This document shows positions 54,393 through 64,000 of a stretch of DNA of 64,000 nt, piece by piece. A model generated the notes under the pieces. The model was not told the origin of the DNA and searched no databases. It was given only the letters and a program-made list of their open reading frames with translations. Made by a program: the position numbers and the translations under genes. Position 1 is the first letter of the stretch, and each line of letters starts with the position of its first letter. This stretch comes from Paralcaligenes sp. KSB-10 (GTDB lineage: Bacteria; Pseudomonadota; Gammaproteobacteria; Burkholderiales; Burkholderiaceae_B), in NCBI RefSeq assembly GCF_021266465.1, contig NZ_CP089848.1, positions 3,472,001 through 3,536,000 on the forward strand. The letters are read 5' to 3'.

Positions 54393-54401
54393 TTATCCAC
54401 A
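54393..54401 (+). promoter_or_regulatory. DnaA box
   Basis: Perfect TTATCCACA, within a moderately AT-rich tract. Isolated from the pair at 46.8-47.0 kb by 7.4 kb. May belong to a DnaA-binding reserve or an accessory origin segment. Confidence 0.5.
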
Positions 54402-54584
54402 GAGTTGTCCAATCGTGTTTTGTCTGCTTTATCGTTTGGCTAAGTTGCGGGTTGTTTCTTGATTCGAATCGATCGATATCTGCGTTTTCCGTTGGCTCAT
54501 CATCTTGTCAAGTGCCCGCTTGGATTATTGTGAGTGCTCTTAATAAGCTGGTTCGTGGCGGAATGATGCTTGCTTTGTTTCGTA

Positions 54585-54600
54585 TGTTTCACGTCGAACA
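54585..54600. promoter_or_regulatory. Degenerate parS site
   Basis: TGTTTCACGTCGAACA differs from the two sites near mnmG at one base (C for G at position 11), which breaks the central palindrome. ParB may bind it weakly. Confidence 0.55.
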
Positions 54601-54762
54601 TGCTTTTGCTGATTTGGATGCCAATTCATTTTAGTGGCTTTCGTTTTAGTAGCATTTAGGCTTGGGTAGTGACTTTGAGCTGCCTGTATTGGCTGGGGCG
54701 ATGGTTTTGGACGGTGCGTTGCTGTGTTGGCTGTGTAGGCGGCGGTTGATTCTATAAAGACG

Positions 54763-54987
54763 CCGCAGGGTGGGCGGTGCTGTGTAGTCCGGCACGTCCA
54801 GCGGTCGGCTAGCTGCGCTAGCCGACTACCCGGGTCTGCCTCGTCCAGGCGGGCGTCGGGCGAACTCGCGTCGCCCCGCGGTGCGGGGCGACACTCAGAC
54901 AGCGCCCGCCGAAGGCCCCCGCCTTCCCTTCGTCAGCACCCGCCGCTGGACTACCGCCGGACTACACAGCACCGCCCACCCTGCGGC
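54763..54987 (-). repeat. Multi-hairpin repeat element, type B, right copy
   Basis: About 225 bp, with the TGGGCGGTGCTGTGTAGTCC terminal inverted repeat and the same core as the other A/B elements (GACGCCCGCCTGGACGAGG in reverse). The central hairpin is GTCGCCCCGCGGTGCGGGGCGAC in outline, and an extra small hairpin GTCGGCTAG-CTGCG-CTAGCCGAC replaces part of the left copy's arm. The left flank ATAAAGACGCC gives the orientation, opposite to the copy at 30503-30723. Confidence 0.8.
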
Positions 54988-55244
54988 TCGCGTTGAGGTA
55001 ATGCATCGAGGTATATGTTGGGGAAGCGGCGTTTAGCCAATCACGGGATACGTTGAGGCGGTGGGCGTTTAGTCAATCGAGTCGTCAATCCATCAAGAAG
55101 TCAATCGAAGTAGATACGGCCACGTGATGGAGGCATGAGTGCGGGCACGTTAACGGTTCTAGGGGTGCTGGCCCATTAACGGTAGGTGCAAGCACGTAAA
55201 TTCCGGGCATCCCGTGATGCAATTCCAGGCATGCCACAACGCGA

Positions 55245-55443
55245 GCCGTCTATCGGGGCTTGGGGTCAGGGCCGGCGTAAGGCGTGCGCCGGATGCTACC
55301 GTAGGGAAGGCGGGGGCTTTCGGCGGGCGCTGTCTGAGCCCAGCCTCGCGAGGCTGGGCGAGTTCGCCCGACGCCCGCCTGGACGAGGTAGATCCGGATC
55401 AAGCACGCCGTGCCGGTCCTGATCCCAAGCCCCGATAGACGGC
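55245..55443 (+). repeat. Multi-hairpin repeat element, type A, right copy
   Basis: 199 bp, inverted copy of 30181-30379 with three differences seen by eye. The left flank is GCGAGCC and the right flank GGCGTCTT. Homology continues outside: GCATGCCTGGAAT next to one end and GCTTTGGTATTT next to the other occur beside both copies. Confidence 0.9.
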
Positions 55444-55739
55444 GTCTTCAAATACCAAAGCGACCAATCCATCGAGTGCCGTAACCACTTTGACCAAAAA
55501 ATGCTTTAGTCGACACACACATCGCGACACTAAGTGCTTCGTCCTGCCAAGTTTCACTCCTCTCGAAGCCCATTCGGGTTTTGCTTTCCCCGTGGCAGAA
55601 ATCACCGCTCAGCCTGTTGTTTTGATCTCCCATTACGGGCCTATAGGCGCACCTTGGCCTTACAAATAGCCATGATATCTACCTCGTTCGCCAAGCATTT
55701 CATTGAACCTTACTAAGTGTGCTGTTTGTTAAACATAGA

Positions 55740-55755
55740 TGTTTCACGTGGAACA
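55740..55755. promoter_or_regulatory. parS centromere site
   Basis: TGTTTCACGTGGAACA, matching the well-known chromosomal ParB site (consensus TGTTNCACGTGNAACA). 122 bases upstream of mnmG. Confidence 0.85.
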
Positions 55756-55790
55756 TGCAAATGACATTGAAATTCTTACAAGATGATCTA

Positions 55791-55806
55791 TGTTTCACGT
55801 GGAACA
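55791..55806. promoter_or_regulatory. parS centromere site
   Basis: Second identical copy of TGTTTCACGTGGAACA, 51 bases after the first. Both lie in the mnmG promoter/leader, so ParB binding might affect mnmG-parAB expression; that is inference. Confidence 0.85.
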
Positions 55807-55861
55807 TCGGAAACGCGGGCGGTATAATGACGTTCGTTGTTCTTATGAAACCCCAATCAAA

Positions 55862-57772
55862 ATGATTTATCCAGATGAGTTTGACGTAATCGTCATCGGC
55901 GGCGGGCACGCCGGAACCGAAGCGGCGCTGGCCGCGGCTCGAACAGGCGCGAGCACCCTTCTATTGACCCACAATATGGAAACGCTGGGCCAAATGTCCT
56001 GCAATCCTTCCATAGGAGGAATCGGTAAGGGGCATCTCGTCAAAGAGGTAGATGCTCTGGGTGGTGCCATGGCCTATGCTACTGATCAGGCGGGGATACA
56101 GTTTCGGATATTGAATCGCTCAAAAGGCCCCGCTGTTCGTGCGACCCGTGCTCAAGCCGACCGATCTCTGTACCGCAAGGCAATTCGGACTATTCTGCAA
56201 AATCAGCCCAATCTGACGATCTTCCAGCAGGCCGTTGAAGATTTGATGCTTGATGGGGATAGAGTTGTTGGTGCGGTCACACAGATCGGCCTGACGTTCA
56301 AGGCGCGAACGGTCGTGTTGACTGCCGGCACATTTCTCAATGGGTTGATTCACGTGGGGCTCAATCATTATTCGGCAGGCCGTGCCGGAGATCCTCCTGC
56401 TATAACGCTGGGCCAGAGGCTTAAAGAGCTTAAACTGCCGCAAGGGCGCCTGAAGACTGGCACGCCGCCGCGGGTCGATTCCCGGACTATCGATTTCAGC
56501 CGTACTGAGGTGCAGCCTGGCGACACCGACCCGGTGCCTGTTTTCTCGTACATGGGTTCGAGCACCATGCACCCACGGCAATTGCCATGCTGGATTACCC
56601 ATACCAGCGAGCGTACTCATGACATTATCCGTGCAGGCCTGGATCGCTCGCCCTTGTATAGCGGTGTCATCGAGGGAATAGGGCCGCGCTACTGTCCGTC
56701 GATCGAAGACAAGATTCAACGGTTTGCCGACAAGAACAGCCATCAGATTTTTCTGGAGCCAGAGGGGCTGGCGACAAATGAAATTTATCCCAACGGGGTG
56801 TCGACCAGCCTTCCTTTTGATGTGCAGTTGGCCTTGCTAAGAACCTTGCCCGGCTTGGAAAGCGCAGTCATCATGCGTCCAGGGTATGCCATCGAGTATG
56901 ACTATTTCGATCCACGTGAATTAAGCGCAAGCCTGGAAACCCGCGCAATCAAGGGCTTGTTTTTTGCCGGGCAGATCAATGGCACCACCGGGTACGAGGA
57001 AGCCGCCGCCCAAGGCCTGCTGGCTGGCCTGAATGCGGCTCGCCAGGCGCAGGGCCTGGATTCCTGGACGCCGAAGCGTAATGAGGCCTATCTAGGGGTT
57101 TTGGTCGATGACCTGGTTACCCGGGGCGTGACGGAACCTTATCGCATGTTTACTTCGCGTGCCGAATATAGGCTCAGCTTGAGGGAAGACAACGCGGATA
57201 TGCGGCTGACCGAAGAAGGCCGTCGCCTGGGCTTGGTCGACGACGCTCGTTGGGATTTATTCAATCGTAAACGCGACGCCGTGGCCTCGGAAGTCGAACG
57301 TTTGAAATCGATCTGGATCAACCCGAAAACTCTGGCGGTACATACCGCTGAAGCCTTGCTGGGCAAGCAAATAGAGCGTGAGTACTCACTAACTGACTTA
57401 TTGAAACGCCCTCAGGTCAGTTATCGGGCGCTGATGGAGGTTCGCAAGATCGATGGGGAAAGCCTCGCTGGGCCCGGACTGAGTGATAAAGTGGCAGCCG
57501 AGCAGGTTGAAATCCAGGTGAAATACGCGGGTTATGTGACACGCCAGCAGGAGGAAGTCGATAAGCAGTCCGCTCATGAACAGCAGGCCATCCCCGCGGA
57601 CATCGATTACGACGTGGTGACCAGTCTGTCGATAGAAGTGCGCCAGCGGCTCAAGGCGAGCCGCCCGGAAACGATAGGCCAGGCCGGCCGTATATCGGGC
57701 GTGACGCCCGCCGCCATCTCTTTGCTGATGATCCACCTCAAACGCCTGCAATATGGCAAGAAAGCGGCGTAA
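55862..57772 (+). CDS. mnmG: tRNA uridine-5-carboxymethylaminomethyl modification enzyme MnmG
   Basis: FAD-binding partner of MnmE, 636 residues, normal length. Dinucleotide motif [22 protein letters not shown] (about residue 8), [21 protein letters not shown] (about 45), GTPPRV (about 205), and the C-terminal MnmE/tRNA-binding domain. The ATG at 55862 gives [11 protein letters not shown]; the longer open frame from 55790 would translate the parS site. The stop overlaps rsmG by one base. Confidence 0.97.
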   Translation: MIYPDEFDVIVIGGGHAGTEAALAAARTGASTLLLTHNMETLGQMSCNPSIGGIGKGHLVKEVDALGGAMAYATDQAGIQFRILNRSKGPAVRATRAQADRSLYRKAIRTILQNQPNLTIFQQAVEDLMLDGDRVVGAVTQIGLTFKARTVVLTAGTFLNGLIHVGLNHYSAGRAGDPPAITLGQRLKELKLPQGRLKTGTPPRVDSRTIDFSRTEVQPGDTDPVPVFSYMGSSTMHPRQLPCWITHTSERTHDIIRAGLDRSPLYSGVIEGIGPRYCPSIEDKIQRFADKNSHQIFLEPEGLATNEIYPNGVSTSLPFDVQLALLRTLPGLESAVIMRPGYAIEYDYFDPRELSASLETRAIKGLFFAGQINGTTGYEEAAAQGLLAGLNAARQAQGLDSWTPKRNEAYLGVLVDDLVTRGVTEPYRMFTSRAEYRLSLREDNADMRLTEEGRRLGLVDDARWDLFNRKRDAVASEVERLKSIWINPKTLAVHTAEALLGKQIEREYSLTDLLKRPQVSYRALMEVRKIDGESLAGPGLSDKVAAEQVEIQVKYAGYVTRQQEEVDKQSAHEQQAIPADIDYDVVTSLSIEVRQRLKASRPETIGQAGRISGVTPAAISLLMIHLKRLQYGKKAA

Positions 57773-58443
57773 TGGCCACGGATCAGGCTCATCGGCTGGA
57801 CGAGGCCGCCCGGTCATTGGGCATCGAACTGAATCGTGCACAGAACGGGACCCTGCTGAACTACATTGCCCAGATGCAGCGCTGGAACCGCACCTACAAT
57901 CTGACGGCGGTGCGCGATGGCGGGCAAATGCTGGTCCAGCATGTTTTTGACAGCCTTTCGGTGGTGGAGCCCATGCGGGCGGCGCTAAGCGCCGATGGCC
58001 GCGTCAATGGGACGATTGCCGATATCGGTTCGGGGGGAGGCCTGCCGGGCGTTGTAATCGCTGTGATGCGTCCTGAGTGGCAGGTTCACTGCGTCGACGC
58101 GGTGGAAAAAAAAACGGCATTCGTGCGGCAAATGTCCGGAGCCTTGCATTTGCCCAATTTGCACGCGGTACATGCGCGGGCGGAGGCGCTCGATAGCTTG
58201 AATGCAGACATTGTCGTGTCGCGGGCCTTTGCTTCGCTGGCCGATTTTGCGACACTGGCGGGCGGACACGCTGCCCGCCAGGGGTGGCTGCTGGCCATGA
58301 AAGGCCGCGACCCGCAGGAGGAAGTGCAGGCGCTGCAGCAGGAAACCGACTGGTGCGTGGCGCATATCGAACCTTTAGTCGTACCCGAATTGAATGCCCA
58401 GCGTTGTCTGGTCTGGATGAATCGCCGCCAAGGAAATCTATGA
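57772..58443 (+). CDS. rsmG: 16S rRNA (guanine-527-N7)-methyltransferase RsmG
   Basis: SAM-dependent methyltransferase, 223 residues. QMQRWNRTYNLTAVRDGGQM (about residue 35), HVFDSLSVVEP (about 60), SAM site IADIGSGGGLPGVVIAVMRP (about 83) and VEKKTAFVRQ (about 112). Modifies G527 of 16S rRNA. Second gene of the mnmG-rsmG-parA-parB operon, overlapping parA by four bases. Confidence 0.96.
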   Translation: MATDQAHRLDEAARSLGIELNRAQNGTLLNYIAQMQRWNRTYNLTAVRDGGQMLVQHVFDSLSVVEPMRAALSADGRVNGTIADIGSGGGLPGVVIAVMRPEWQVHCVDAVEKKTAFVRQMSGALHLPNLHAVHARAEALDSLNADIVVSRAFASLADFATLAGGHAARQGWLLAMKGRDPQEEVQALQQETDWCVAHIEPLVVPELNAQRCLVWMNRRQGNL

Positions 58444-59273
58444 GTCAAAATGCTTCAAACAACAGGGCCCATGTATTTTGTATTGCCAACCAGAAAGGAG
58501 GGGTCGGCAAGACCACGACCGCCATCAATCTTGCCGCGGCCCTGGCGGCGCATAACAAGCGGGTCCTGCTGATCGACCTGGACCCGCAGGGCAATGCCAC
58601 CATGGGTAGCGGCATCGACAAGAATTCCATCGAGAAAAACCTGTATCAGGTGTTGATCGGCGAGGCCACCATCGCGGGCGCGCGGGTTCGATCGGATGCC
58701 GGCGGATACGATGTGTTGCCCGCCAATCGCGAGCTGTCCGGCGCTGAAATCGACCTGATCCAGATGGATGATCGCGAGCAGCAGCTCAAGCAGGCCATTG
58801 CCCTGATCATTGGCGAATACGATTTCATACTTATCGACTGTCCGCCGACACTCTCTTTGCTGACATTGAACGGGCTGGCATCGGCCCATGGCGTGATTAT
58901 CCCGATGCAGTGTGAATATTTTGCGCTCGAAGGCCTGTCCGACCTGGTCAACACCGTCAAGCGCGTGCATCGCAATATCAACCCCGAACTGCATTTGATC
59001 GGTTTGTTAAGAGTCATGTTCGATCCGCGAGTCACGCTGCAGCAACAGGTCTCGGCGCAGATCGAAACGCATTTTGGCGACAAGGTGTTCAAGGCCATCG
59101 TGCCGCGCAATGTACGGCTGGCAGAGGCGCCCAGCCACGGTTTGCCGGGTACGGTGTATGACAAGAATTCGCGCGGCGCCAAAGCCTATATCGAATTCGG
59201 CAACGAGCTTATCAAGCGTGTCAAACAAGAGGCCAAGCTGCTTGGCGCCCAACAGACGGGCACAGGGAATTAA
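58440..59273 (+). CDS. parA: Chromosome-partitioning ATPase ParA
   Basis: 277 residues. Deviant Walker A QKGGVGKTTTAINLA (about residue 19), Walker A' DLDPQGNATMG (about 48), Walker B YDFILIDCPPTLSLL (about 125). DNA-bound ParA-ATP moves ParB-parS complexes to segregate the origin. ATG 58440 overlaps the rsmG stop (ATGA); the frame stays open upstream but inside rsmG. Confidence 0.95.
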   Translation: MSQNASNNRAHVFCIANQKGGVGKTTTAINLAAALAAHNKRVLLIDLDPQGNATMGSGIDKNSIEKNLYQVLIGEATIAGARVRSDAGGYDVLPANRELSGAEIDLIQMDDREQQLKQAIALIIGEYDFILIDCPPTLSLLTLNGLASAHGVIIPMQCEYFALEGLSDLVNTVKRVHRNINPELHLIGLLRVMFDPRVTLQQQVSAQIETHFGDKVFKAIVPRNVRLAEAPSHGLPGTVYDKNSRGAKAYIEFGNELIKRVKQEAKLLGAQQTGTGN

Positions 59274-59284
59274 AGGAAAACACT

Positions 59285-60208
59285 ATGGCAACAAAGAAAC
59301 CAAAGGGCCTGGGCCGCGGCCTGGAAGCCTTGCTGGGCGAGGATGCAAGCGCGATCGGCGATCTGGGCAAGGCGGTTGAAAAAAAGAGCGCGCCGCCATC
59401 GGTCCTGGATGTGCGAAAAATGCGCGCCGGCAAATACCAGCCGCGCACCCGCATGGATGAAGGCGCCTTGAACGAACTCGCGGAATCCATCCGTACACAG
59501 GGCATCATGCAGCCTATTCTGGTGCGGCCTTTGGGTGGCAAAGAAGACGGACATTACGAAATCATCGCGGGTGAACGACGTTTCCGCGCGGCTCAATTGG
59601 CTGGCCTGGCCGAGGTGCCGGTGCTGGTGCGCGAGGTTCCCGACGAAAGCGCGGCGGTGATGGCGCTGATCGAAAATATCCAACGCGAAGATCTGAACCC
59701 GCTTGAAGAAGCCCACGGCGTGCGGCGTCTGCTCGATGAGTTCGGCCTGACCCATGAACAGGCGGCTCAGGCAATTGGACGCTCGCGTTCGGCCACCAGC
59801 AACTTGCTGCGCCTGCTCAACTTGACCAACCCGGTGCAGACCATGCTGCTGGCCGGCGACATCGACATGGGCCACGCGCGGGCGCTGTTGGCAACGGACT
59901 CCGCCTCGCAGATTCTGCTGGCCAACGAAATCATCGCCAAACGCCTGTCGGTGCGTGAAACTGAAAAGCTGGTGGCGCGCAGCATACGCGAAGCGGAGGA
60001 AGCCCAGACCAGGGCGCCGCGCAAATCCGTGGCCCAGTCGGGCGATGTCAAGCGGCTTGAGCAGGCGCTGTCCGATCATCTCGGGACCCGGGTTACGCTC
60101 AAGGTCGGTGCCAAAAGCCGCGGCCAGCTCATGATCGATTTTCATGGCTGGGAGCATCTGAATTCCCTGCTTGAACGCCAGGGCTTGTCGGGCGTGGTCG
60201 AGGCCTGA
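59285..60208 (+). CDS. parB: Chromosome-partitioning protein ParB
   Basis: 307 residues. N-terminal CTPase/ParB box with KYQPRTRMDEGALNELAESI (about residue 48) and IIAGERRFRAAQLAG (about 90, GERRFR motif). Helix-turn-helix around LTHEQAAQAIGRSRSATSNLLRLL (split pattern, residues 157-180) binds parS, and a C-terminal dimerisation domain follows. Cognate sites are the parS copies at 55740 and 55791. Confidence 0.95.
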   Translation: MATKKPKGLGRGLEALLGEDASAIGDLGKAVEKKSAPPSVLDVRKMRAGKYQPRTRMDEGALNELAESIRTQGIMQPILVRPLGGKEDGHYEIIAGERRFRAAQLAGLAEVPVLVREVPDESAAVMALIENIQREDLNPLEEAHGVRRLLDEFGLTHEQAAQAIGRSRSATSNLLRLLNLTNPVQTMLLAGDIDMGHARALLATDSASQILLANEIIAKRLSVRETEKLVARSIREAEEAQTRAPRKSVAQSGDVKRLEQALSDHLGTRVTLKVGAKSRGQLMIDFHGWEHLNSLLERQGLSGVVEA

Positions 60209-60304
60209 AATTCGGGGCCGCGGCGAGGCTTGCCGGCACGGTTTGGCGCCTTCGCCCAATTTGACAAGTTTTTAAAAACTCTGCATAATTCGCAGTTCTC
60301 TTTT

Positions 60305-60391
60305 GGTGGGGTGCCCGAGTGGTTAAAGGGGGCAGACTGTAAATCTGTTGACCTTGCGTCTACGTTGGTTCGAATCCAACCCCCACCACCA
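60305..60391 (+). tRNA. tRNA-Tyr (anticodon GTA)
   Basis: 87 bases with encoded CCA. Acceptor GGTGGGG pairs with CCCCACC. Long variable arm (class II) and the anticodon loop ACTGTAAAT are visible, with GGTTCGAATCC in the T arm. Confidence 0.95.
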
Positions 60392-60569
60392 GAGTTTTAT
60401 GGCCGTAGAGAATATGCGGGCTGTTGTAGGCAACGACGCGCTGGAACCGGCGCCGTGATGCGGGCGATTAATGGCAGGTAATTAATACGTGTTCGCACCG
60501 GGCGGTTACGGTAGTGCGGGGCAGCCACAGCGCCGGCCACATGTAAAACAGGTATGAACAGAATCCCCT

Positions 60570-60643
60570 GCGGGTGTAGCTCAATGGTAGAGCAGAAGCC
60601 TTCCAAGCTTACGACGAGGGTTCGATTCCCTTCACCCGCTCCA
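60570..60643 (+). tRNA. tRNA-Gly (anticodon TCC)
   Basis: 74 bases with encoded CCA. Acceptor GCGGGTG pairs with CACCCGC, anticodon loop CTTCCAA, T-loop GGTTCGATTCC. Confidence 0.95.
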
Positions 60644-60689
60644 GTTTTTTGATTCTCGCCCGGCAGGGTGGGTGCAACAAAAAGAAGTT

Positions 60690-60764
<75 letters not shown>

Positions 60765-60813
60765 ACCATTTTCATTATTATTTATAGCTTTATTCCATAG
60801 TCAGGAGTCAGCC

Positions 60814-62004
<1,191 letters not shown>

Positions 62005-62130
62005 GCGTTATACTCCAATGTTGTCTTGCGAATTAGTTTAAAACCCAGGCTAGTTCGTTCGAATTGATGTATAGCATAGCGGTTGTAAAGAGCGGCGGGC
62101 TATCAGGCAGACTTGTCGCTCTTCGGGTTT

Positions 62131-62206
62131 AGGGGCATAGCTCAATTGGCAGAGCGTCGGTCTCCAAAACCGAAGGTTGAAGGTTCGATTCCTTCTGCCC
62201 CTGCCA
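62131..62206 (+). tRNA. tRNA-Trp (anticodon CCA)
   Basis: 76 bases with encoded CCA end. Acceptor AGGGGCA pairs with TGCCCCT, anticodon loop CTCCAAA, T-loop GGTTCGATTCC. Between tuf and secE as usual. Confidence 0.95.
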
Positions 62207-62260
62207 CAATCAGTATCACATCGCAGGTTGCGTATAGCGTGGCCTTTCACGCGCCGGAAT

Positions 62261-62641
62261 ATGTCGAATACCAATGTTGAAACCGTTACCAGTACTGTAG
62301 ACCGCCTCAAGCTCGGTTTGGCAGTTTTGGTCATTATTGCTGGCATAGTCGCGTATTCGGTACTCGAAAATCAGTCCTCTGTTCTTCGAGTCGGCGTATT
62401 TCTCGGCAGCTTGGCCGTGGCCGCGTTGATCGCATGGTTTAGCGAACCGGGCCGCCGCACGCTGAGTTTCGGGCGGGATTCGTATAACGAAGTCAAGCGC
62501 GTGACGTGGCCAACGCGCAAGGAAACGACCCAGATGACCGGGATCGTCTTTGCTTTCGTCGCCGTGATGGGTATCTTGCTGTGGGTTGTCGACAAAGGTC
62601 TGGAGTGGGTCATTTATGGCTTGCTGCTGGGCTGGAAATAA
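62261..62641 (+). CDS. secE: Preprotein translocase subunit SecE
   Basis: 126 residues with three hydrophobic helices, the long proteobacterial form. Conserved cytoplasmic hinge YNEVKRVTWPTRKETTQMTG near residue 80. Clamps SecY in the translocon. I start at ATG 62261 (MSNTNVETV) because earlier in-frame starts lie in tRNA-Trp. Confidence 0.94.
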   Translation: MSNTNVETVTSTVDRLKLGLAVLVIIAGIVAYSVLENQSSVLRVGVFLGSLAVAALIAWFSEPGRRTLSFGRDSYNEVKRVTWPTRKETTQMTGIVFAFVAVMGILLWVVDKGLEWVIYGLLLGWK

Positions 62642-62650
62642 AGGGCACAC

Positions 62651-63184
62651 ATGAGCAAGCGTTGGTATGTCGTCCATGTCTATTCCGGAATGGAAAAAAG
62701 TGTGCATAAGGCGCTGCTCGAGCGTATCGAGCGGGCCGCATTGCAAACGTCTTTCGGCCGTATCCTGGTTCCCTCCGAAGAAGTCGTCGAGGTCAAGGGC
62801 GGTAAAAAGTCCATTAGCGAGCGACGCATTTTTCCCGGTTACGTTCTGGTCGAGATGGATCTCACCGACGAAACCTGGCATTTGGTAAAGAATACGAACC
62901 GGGTTACCGGCTTTCTGGGTGGGTCCGGCAATCGTCCGGCGCCGATCTCCGACCGCGAAGTCGAGAAGATCCTGTCCCAGATGGAAGAAGGCACCGAGAA
63001 GCCCAAACCCAAAGTTCTCTTTGAGGTGGGCGAAATGGTCCGCGTCAAGGAAGGTCCGTTTGCCGATTTCAACGGCAACGTCGAAGAAGTGAATTACGAG
63101 AAAAGCAAGGTGCGTGTGTCGGTTACGATTTTTGGCCGCGCCACCCCTGTGGAACTCGATTTTGGCCAGGTCGAAAAGACCTGA
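62651..63184 (+). CDS. nusG: Transcription elongation/antitermination factor NusG
   Basis: 177 residues. N-terminal NGN domain with [20 protein letters not shown] and [11 protein letters not shown], and a C-terminal KOW domain with [21 protein letters not shown]. Binds RNA polymerase, Rho and S10. Nine bases after secE. Confidence 0.97.
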   Translation: MSKRWYVVHVYSGMEKSVHKALLERIERAALQTSFGRILVPSEEVVEVKGGKKSISERRIFPGYVLVEMDLTDETWHLVKNTNRVTGFLGGSGNRPAPISDREVEKILSQMEEGTEKPKPKVLFEVGEMVRVKEGPFADFNGNVEEVNYEKSKVRVSVTIFGRATPVELDFGQVEKT

Positions 63185-63248
63185 TTTCAACCCCGGGGAG
63201 CGAGTGTTGCCGCGCAATGCTCGTGTTTGAACCCGCAAGGAGCAAAGC

Positions 63249-63680
63249 ATGGCGAAGAAAATCGTCGGCTTTATCAAGCTGCAAGTGCCAGCTGGTAAGG
63301 CTAATCCCTCACCCCCTATCGGTCCGGCGCTGGGTCAGCGTGGTCTGAACATCATGGAATTCTGCAAGGCATTCAATGCCAAAACCCAAGGCATGGAGCC
63401 GGGTTTGCCAATTCCTGTGGTCATCACCGCCTACGCCGACAAGAGCTTCACCTTCATCATGAAGACGCCGCCGGCGACTGTCCTGATCAAGAAGGCCTCG
63501 GGTGTGCAAAAAGGTTCGGCTCGTCCCAACCTCGACAAAGTGGGCACTCTGACTCGTGCGCAAGCCGAAGAGATCGCCAAAGCCAAATCGCCCGACCTGA
63601 CGGCCGCCGATCTGGATGCAGCCGTACGTACGATCGCTGGCAGCGCTCGTAGCATGGGCATTACGGTTGAAGGGGTGTAA
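63249..63680 (+). CDS. rplK: 50S ribosomal protein L11
   Basis: 143 residues. [30 protein letters not shown] and [13 protein letters not shown] are standard L11. AAGGAG lies upstream. Part of the ribosomal GTPase-associated centre. Confidence 0.98.
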   Translation: MAKKIVGFIKLQVPAGKANPSPPIGPALGQRGLNIMEFCKAFNAKTQGMEPGLPIPVVITAYADKSFTFIMKTPPATVLIKKASGVQKGSARPNLDKVGTLTRAQAEEIAKAKSPDLTAADLDAAVRTIAGSARSMGITVEGV

Positions 63681-63682
63681 GC

Positions 63683-64000
63683 ATGTCGAAATTAAGCAAA
63701 CGCGTTGTCGCAATCCAGGCAAAAATCGATCGCAGCAAGTTTTATCCGGTTACCGAAGCGCTGGCCCTGGTTAAAGAAACCGCCACCGCCAAGTTCGACG
63801 AGTCCATCGACGTTGCCGTTCAATTGGGTATCGACCCCAAGAAATCGGATCAACTCGTGCGTGGCTCGGTGGTTCTGCCCGCCGGTACCGGTAAAACGGT
63901 ACGTGTGGCTGTGTTCGCTCAGGGCGAAAAAGCCGAGGCCGCCAAGGCTGCCGGCGCCGATATCGTTGGTCTTGACGACCTGGCCGAAAGCATCAAGGCC
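63683..64000 (+). CDS. rplA: 50S ribosomal protein L1 (3' end outside window)
   Basis: First 106 codons of L1, starting two bases after the rplK stop. [48 protein letters not shown] and [25 protein letters not shown] match the family. In E. coli L1 represses its own operon; an L1-binding leader near rplK has not been checked here. Confidence 0.97.
   Translation, partial: MSKLSKRVVAIQAKIDRSKFYPVTEALALVKETATAKFDESIDVAVQLGIDPKKSDQLVRGSVVLPAGTGKTVRVAVFAQGEKAEAAKAAGADIVGLDDLAESIKA

Larger units (their letters stand above)
54250..55861. other. 1.6-kb noncoding stretch before mnmG with repeats, parS sites and a DnaA box
   Basis: In order: csp terminator, DnaA box (54393-54401), a parS-like site (54585-54600), hairpin element B (54763-54987), hairpin element A (55245-55443), and two perfect parS sites (55740-55755, 55791-55806). 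Short frames here run through the repeats or read parS as FHVEH and have no family resemblance. This looks like centromere territory rather than gene space. Confidence 0.7.

Noticed and set aside
54320-54634. 104-codon frame after the cold-shock gene
   Set aside because: It spans a DnaA box and a parS-like site and has no recognisable domain.
55790-55861. Longer MnmG start
   Set aside because: It would translate the second parS site; the ATG at 55862 gives the conserved N-terminus.

Overview
The window is a GC-rich (roughly 60%) betaproteobacterial chromosome segment around the replication origin. The order mnmG-rsmG-parA-parB-tRNA(Tyr, Gly, Thr)-tuf-tRNA(Trp)-secE-nusG-rplK-rplA, the divided ureDAJBCEFG urease cluster and several Bug/TctC-type solute-binding proteins point to the family Alcaligenaceae (Bordetella, Pusillimonas and relatives). 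Genus and species cannot be fixed from the sequence alone. No dnaA, rRNA operon, CRISPR array, intact insertion sequence or prophage is visible.

Region 1 (1-6.8 kb): a branched-chain-amino-acid-type ABC importer (binding protein cut by the window start, then livHMGF) next to divergent ltnD-like and denD-like dehydrogenases, the marks of C4 sugar-acid (threonate/erythronate) use. Region 2 (6.8-18.9 kb): a seven-gene minus-strand operon (UxaA-type dehydratase, IlvD/Edd dehydratase, 2-hydroxyacid dehydrogenase, carbohydrate ABC importer) diverging from Ldh2-type dehydrogenase, FadR/GntR regulator and SDR. It looks like one sugar-acid regulon, and palindromes lie in the shared promoter region. 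Region 3 (19-30 kb): catalase with an OxyR-like site, a YciI protein, mnmE standing alone, a LysR/MFS/quinone-reductase set, and a fused CydDC-like ABC exporter interrupted by one in-frame stop at the second Q-loop.

Region 4 (30-39.8 kb): after a 1.3-kb gene-poor stretch of repeats comes a nine-gene plus-strand catabolic cluster ending in an IclR regulator: hydroxyacid dehydrogenase, enolase-superfamily enzyme, AhpD-like protein, Bug binding protein, acyl-CoA ligase, enoyl-CoA hydratase, acryloyl-CoA-reductase-like protein and 3-mercaptopropionate dioxygenase. Its substrate is unknown. Region 5 (39.8-46.8 kb): complete nickel urease cluster plus a calcineurin-like phosphoesterase.

Region 6 (46.8-55.9 kb): an AT-rich gap with two perfect DnaA boxes marks where strand composition flips from C-rich to G-rich, so it is the best oriC candidate. 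It is followed by tctDE-tctCBA (citrate-type transporter with its two-component system), an aminotransferase, a cold-shock protein and a 1.6-kb noncoding stretch with a further DnaA box, repeats and parS sites. Region 7 (55.9-64 kb): mnmG, rsmG, parAB, tRNAs, tuf and the start of the secE-nusG-ribosomal-protein operon.

The most unusual structure is a family of about 200-230-bp multi-hairpin repeats. Two near-identical 199-bp copies and two related copies lie as mirror images at 30.2-30.7 kb and 54.8-55.4 kb, bracketing the oriC candidate. A fifth element at 6.9 kb shares only their terminal sequences.
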